From Cellvibrionales bacterium UBA5860 (GTDB lineage: Bacteria > Pseudomonadota > Gammaproteobacteria > Pseudomonadales > Porticoccaceae): a stretch of DNA of 9,504 nt. Positions 6,820 to 9,504 of this stretch are shown in pieces. Both the position numbers and the translations under genes were made by a program. The DNA lies in the NCBI GenBank assembly GCA_002431545.1, contig DJFY01000106.1, forward strand, positions 12,121 through 21,624, in the 5' to 3' direction. Positions within the stretch are counted from its first letter, which is position 1. Every line of letters starts with the position of its first letter. Under the pieces are notes generated by a model. That model was not told the DNA's origin. It did not search any database and was given only the letters and a program-made list of their open reading frames with translations.

Positions 6820-6877
6820 TGACGCGAACAGAAGCCGGGTAAGACAATAGTCGGGATCGTGCAAGAGGACTTTCAAC

Positions 6878-7342
6878 GTGATTAAAGAAGTGTACGGTAA
6901 TATCTTATGGAGTAAGTCGGATGCGATTGTTCAGGGCATAGCGCCAAACGAGGATTTTTCTCGGGGACTCGCGGCATCGATCAAGGAAGAGTGGCCCGCG
7001 ATCGCTTCAGACTTTGACGATTGTTGCTGCCAGGGGTCGATGACTTTAGGTGATATCTGGGCCTGGGATAATCAGCACGGCCTGGACGTCGTCAACCTGG
7101 TCATACATGGTGAGGCTAACCAGGCCTCTGTCGCCAGCGTCGATAAAGCACTTTCCGCCCTGGCTGATCTGGTTGCCCAGCGTGGTATAAAAAGTTTGGC
7201 CGTGCCAAAAATCGGGACTGACGTTGGTGGCCTGGACTGGCGAGAGGTCAAGCCCTTAATCGAGAAACACCTCGGCCAGCTCAATATTCCGATCTACCTC
7301 TACACCATTTTTCACAAGGCTATCGCCGCGGTCGAAGAGTAG
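6878..7342 (+). CDS. Macro domain-containing protein (Appr-1''-P processing family), divergent
   Basis: A 154-residue single-domain protein. Macro domains bind ADP-ribose and many remove ADP-ribose from proteins, nucleic acids or O-acetyl-ADP-ribose. Seen here are the opening strand VYGNILWSKSDAIVQGI (residues 5-21, the family's GDI-x-DAIV-type start), a second strand GDIWAWD (58-64), VVNLVIHGE (71-79), and the closing loop AVPKIGTDVGGLDW (108-121), which matches the usual P-x-IG-x-G-x-GGL-x-W pattern of TARG1/DarG-like members. The glycine-rich catalytic loop after the first strand is replaced by APNEDFSRGLA (22-32). There is no lysine where TARG1 has its catalytic one, and Asp115 stands where a Gly is usual, so de-ADP-ribosylation is uncertain. 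Three consecutive cysteines (49-51) follow DFDD. The GTG start has AGAGGA about eight bases upstream. No DarT-like toxin gene is adjacent, so a toxin-antitoxin role is not supported here. Confidence 0.8.
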   Translation: MIKEVYGNILWSKSDAIVQGIAPNEDFSRGLAASIKEEWPAIASDFDDCCCQGSMTLGDIWAWDNQHGLDVVNLVIHGEANQASVASVDKALSALADLVAQRGIKSLAVPKIGTDVGGLDWREVKPLIEKHLGQLNIPIYLYTIFHKAIAAVEE

Positions 7343-7404
7343 CGGTATGTTGCCGGTGTCACCAATGGGCTGATCAATCTCCGGTATTATGTCGAACCGT
7401 TAAC

Positions 7405-7429
7405 CCCTCGAGCAAAACAGGCTTGAGGG
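7405..7429 (+). other. Nine-base-pair hairpin between the macro-domain and glutaredoxin genes
   Basis: CCCTCGAGC (7405-7413) pairs with GCTTGAGGG (7421-7429), nine pairs including one G-T wobble, around the loop AAAACAG. It sits 62 bases after the macro-domain stop and before the glutaredoxin gene. The downstream sequence CGGCTTGCATTTG is only mildly T-rich, so it may be a weak terminator or a leader structure for the next gene. Confidence 0.4.
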
Positions 7430-7474
7430 CGGCTTGCATTTGTGGCTTGCTGCGCATTCGGCTTGTTGTTAGAG

Positions 7475-7990
7475 ATGATTCACGTGCGTTTACGGTTTAC
7501 CCCGGCTTTTGCAGTATTGATGTGTGCTCTGCTGGTTTCCGGCCCGCTGTTGGCTGAAATATACAAATGGGTGGATGACCAGGGGCGTACGCGCTATTCC
7601 GACAAGATGCCGCCGCAAACTGCTGCCCGGACTCGCGTCGAAACTATTGATACGGGCGGTCCGGTGAATACGGTCGAGGGTCAAGATGTATCGGTTGCTG
7701 AATTCTTGTCCAAGGCGGAAGCAGCGGAAAAAAAACGGGCCGCCGCCAGAACAAAACGCGTCGTCATGTACAGTACCGTCTGGTGTGGCGTGTGCAAAAA
7801 GGCACGTCGGTATTTTCGTGCCAACGATATTCCTTTCAAAGAATACGATGTGGAAACAAGCGAACGTGGGCGGAAGGACTATGCCCGGTTAAACGGCCGC
7901 GGTGTGCCTATTGTCCTGGTCGGCAAATATCGCATGGACGGCTTTAATCCCGGTCGCTTTCAGCAGGTCTATCGACAGGCAGGCAACTGA
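7475..7990 (+). CDS. Exported DUF4124-glutaredoxin fusion protein
   Basis: From the ATG at 7475 the product has 171 residues. Residues 1-27 form a signal peptide: basic n-region with MIHVRLRF, a hydrophobic core AFAVLMCALLVSGPLLA and likely cleavage before EIYKW. A DUF4124 segment follows (28 to about 50; IYKWVDDQGRTRYSDKMPP), then a charged Ala/Lys/Arg-rich linker (about 72-95), and a glutaredoxin/thioredoxin-fold domain (about 96-171) with redox pair Cys104 and Cys107 (WCGVC) and the cis-proline region GVPIV (143-147). Such proteins are expected in the periplasm, where they may act on disulfides or metals; the substrate is unknown. The start is ambiguous: GTG 7442 adds 11 residues ahead of the signal peptide, ATG 7475 lacks a spaced Shine-Dalgarno, and GTG 7484 has AGAG nine bases upstream; all preserve the signal peptide. 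It is convergent with the nitroreductase gene. Confidence 0.85.
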   Translation: MIHVRLRFTPAFAVLMCALLVSGPLLAEIYKWVDDQGRTRYSDKMPPQTAARTRVETIDTGGPVNTVEGQDVSVAEFLSKAEAAEKKRAAARTKRVVMYSTVWCGVCKKARRYFRANDIPFKEYDVETSERGRKDYARLNGRGVPIVLVGKYRMDGFNPGRFQQVYRQAGN

Positions 7991-8106
7991 ACAGGAATCG
8001 GACCAACCGTACTCTTTCCGGCAGCCACAGGTATATCTGGCGAGAGTAGTCTGCCGCCGGTCGGGTACCGCAACGGGTTCCATGTCGAGGGTAAACCGAG
8101 TGCTCG

Positions 8107-8781
8107 CTAGAAACCCAGAAAATGCGTGAAGCTGTCTACCGGTTCGCGCCCAGGCTTGACCTGGTTGGCGGCAGCGTTCTCGTCGATGTGCCCCAGCGCC
8201 ATTCCGTTGTAAATATAGTATTCCTCGGGAATGTCCAGGACTTCGTGAATAGCCGGTCGAACGTCCTGCCAGAATCCCTGGGCGCAAGTATGCAGGCCGA
8301 ATTCTCTGGCCGCCAGCATCACGTTGGCCATGAGAATGCCCAGGTCTCCCAGTTGTCCAGGCATCAGGCAGCGATGAATAGAGAAAATCAGGCCGACCGG
8401 TGCATCAAAAAAATAGAAATTCCGCAGTAGTTGTTGGGCCCTGGCCGCCTTGTCTTTTCGGTCGATACCCAGAGCGGTATACAGGGCCATGCCACAGGCG
8501 AAGCGCCGGGATTTATAGGGTTTGACGAAATGCTCCGGCGCCGATTGATATTCAGACCGGGTTGCACCAATGGGGTGTTTTTCGGCATAGGACAGCGCTT
8601 TTTCGATCAGCTGCCGGCGTGTGTCGCCGGCGACGGCATGTATCTGCCAGGGCTGCATATTACTGCCGGAAGGTGCCTGACTGGCCAGCTCGATAATTTC
8701 GCGAACGACGCCGCGGGGCACCGGGGTGTCCAAGAACGCGCGCGCAGAAATGCGCGTCGATAGCGCTTCAAGTAATTCCAA
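8107..8781 (-). CDS. Nitroreductase family FMN oxidoreductase
   Basis: A 224-residue FMN-dependent NAD(P)H oxidoreductase of the NfsB/PnbA-like nitroreductase fold, usually a cytoplasmic dimer. FMN-binding elements are the N-terminal Arg10-x-Ser12-x-Arg14 (TRISARAF), SGSNMQPW (38-45), the dimer-helix region DLGILMANVMLAAREFGLHT (146-165) and the C-terminal MALGHID (194-200) with Arg212. The natural electron acceptor cannot be told from sequence. The start is TTG at 8781: the upstream codons in frame are CCC and the rpiA stop, and the family normally begins with this MELLEAL-type helix, so no earlier start is possible and no ATG lies near. The Shine-Dalgarno is weak (GGAA, seven bases upstream, inside the rpiA end), so translation is probably coupled to rpiA. 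It is convergent with the glutaredoxin gene. Confidence 0.94.
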   Translation of the reverse strand: MELLEALSTRISARAFLDTPVPRGVVREIIELASQAPSGSNMQPWQIHAVAGDTRRQLIEKALSYAEKHPIGATRSEYQSAPEHFVKPYKSRRFACGMALYTALGIDRKDKAARAQQLLRNFYFFDAPVGLIFSIHRCLMPGQLGDLGILMANVMLAAREFGLHTCAQGFWQDVRPAIHEVLDIPEEYYIYNGMALGHIDENAAANQVKPGREPVDSFTHFLGF

Positions 8782-8784
8782 GGG

Positions 8785-9471
8785 TCAGTTCCGGGTTTCG
8801 CTACTGAGTGTCTCCACGCCATTTGCGTGTGCTGACAGCAGCAGGTCGGCGGGGCGTAGTGCAAATAAGCCGTTGCAGACCACGCCGGTAATGTTATTGA
8901 GCTTTTCCTCCAATGCGCGTGGTGAACCGATGGGATGCAAGCCGTGAATATCGAGTATGACATTGCCGTTGTCCGTGACAAAGTTTTCTCGGTAGACAGG
9001 TTCGCCGCCCAGTTTGATAAGCTGCCTGGCGACATAACCGCGTGCCATCGGTATGACCTCGATCGGTAGCGGAAAACGACCGAGATGATCCACGCGTTTG
9101 CCGGCGTCGACGATACAGACGAAGCTACCGGCGGCGGCGGCCAGTATTTTTTCCCGGGTTAGCGCGCCGCCGCCGCCTTTAATGAGTTCCAGGTGAGGGT
9201 TGGCTTCGTCTGCCCCGTCCACGTATATCTGTACGTCGCGGACACTGTTGAGATCTTCGACGGGAATGCCATGACCGCGCAGACGCTCTGCGGTAGCTTC
9301 CGAGCTGGCTACAGTCCCTGCGATTCGCCCTTTGTGTTGCGCCAGCAGGTCGATGAAGTAATTGCAGGTAGAGCCGGTTCCGACGCCCAGGTAGCTGTCG
9401 AAATCCAGCTTTTTCAAGACGTGATCCACAGCGGCTTGTGCCGCGGCCTGTTTCTGTTGATCCTGAGTCAT
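8785..9471 (-). CDS. rpiA: Ribose-5-phosphate isomerase A
   Basis: RpiA interconverts ribose-5-phosphate and ribulose-5-phosphate in the non-oxidative pentose phosphate pathway; it is cytoplasmic. The 228 residues are near the E. coli length. Phosphate-binding GVGTGSTCNYFI is at 29-40, SSEAT at 57-61, the active-site DGADE has Asp85 and Asp88, and KGGGGALTREKI has Lys98 and the catalytic Glu107, all four residues above the E. coli numbers (Asp81, Asp84, Lys94, Glu103). The C-terminal LHPIG and GVVCNGLFALRPADLLL segments are also typical. AAGGTG about seven bases upstream supports the ATG at 9471. The nitroreductase gene follows after only three bases and in the same frame, so the two form a transcription unit. 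Only 33 bases of upstream sequence are present, so its promoter and the gene beyond cannot be judged. Confidence 0.97.
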   Translation of the reverse strand: MTQDQQKQAAAQAAVDHVLKKLDFDSYLGVGTGSTCNYFIDLLAQHKGRIAGTVASSEATAERLRGHGIPVEDLNSVRDVQIYVDGADEANPHLELIKGGGGALTREKILAAAAGSFVCIVDAGKRVDHLGRFPLPIEVIPMARGYVARQLIKLGGEPVYRENFVTDNGNVILDIHGLHPIGSPRALEEKLNNITGVVCNGLFALRPADLLLSAHANGVETLSSETRN

Positions 9472-9504
9472 GACTGCACCTTCGCCAGTACATTTACATC
9501 GCCG

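Noticed and set aside
6667..6876. 69-codon open frame on the minus strand between purU and the macro-domain gene
   Set aside because: No recognisable motif and no good ribosome site. It overlaps the candidate purU promoter and the leader hairpin, and its start abuts the GTG of the macro-domain gene. A leader peptide cannot be wholly excluded but is unsupported.
6878..7342. Macro-domain gene as the antitoxin half of a DarTG-type toxin-antitoxin system
   Set aside because: No DarT-like ADP-ribosyltransferase gene is adjacent: the neighbours are purU and an exported glutaredoxin, and the protein lacks the long C-terminal part of DarG.

Overview
The window (about 55% G+C by eye, dense, no RNA genes, no insertion sequences, no CRISPR array) looks like ordinary chromosome from a free-living gammaproteobacterium. 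That placement is inferred from the close resemblance of the SrkA, PurU, RpiA, FrmA and PutA products to their E. coli/Pseudomonas counterparts. The genus cannot be named from sequence alone. Several genes use GTG or TTG starts.

Layout, left to right. Positions 1-1391 (minus) hold the N-terminal 463 codons of a bifunctional proline utilisation protein PutA, cut by the left edge just before the PRODH Arg-Arg pair. It is divergent from frmA (1512-2621, plus), a zinc class III alcohol dehydrogenase that oxidises the glutathione adduct of formaldehyde. Ten bases beyond frmA, and convergent with it, lies a small deazaflavin-dependent-nitroreductase-like protein (2632-3138, minus). It is divergent from srkA (3287-4270, plus), the stress-response Ser/Thr kinase. 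Convergent with srkA is a minus-strand run: purU (10-formyl-THF deformylase), a TrxR-like ferredoxin/flavodoxin-NADP reductase with a TTG start, and a putidaredoxin-like [2Fe-2S] ferredoxin (6620 down to 4322). Divergent from purU is a macro-domain protein (6878-7342, plus), followed by an exported DUF4124-glutaredoxin fusion (7475-7990, plus). The right end is a minus-strand pair, rpiA (9471-8785) and a nitroreductase (8781-8107), three bases apart and in the same reading frame.

How the genes fit together: FrmA turns formaldehyde towards formate, and PurU releases formate plus THF from 10-formyl-THF, so both belong to one-carbon balance. PutA feeds glutamate and the quinone pool, and RpiA is pentose phosphate housekeeping. 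The remaining genes have a redox and stress flavour: reductase/ferredoxin pair, two flavin-type reductases of different folds, an exported glutaredoxin, SrkA and the macro domain. I see no clear new multi-gene system. The best leads are the reductase-ferredoxin pair without a visible client enzyme, the divergent macro-domain protein with three consecutive cysteines, the exported DUF4124-glutaredoxin, and a long structured leader in front of purU.
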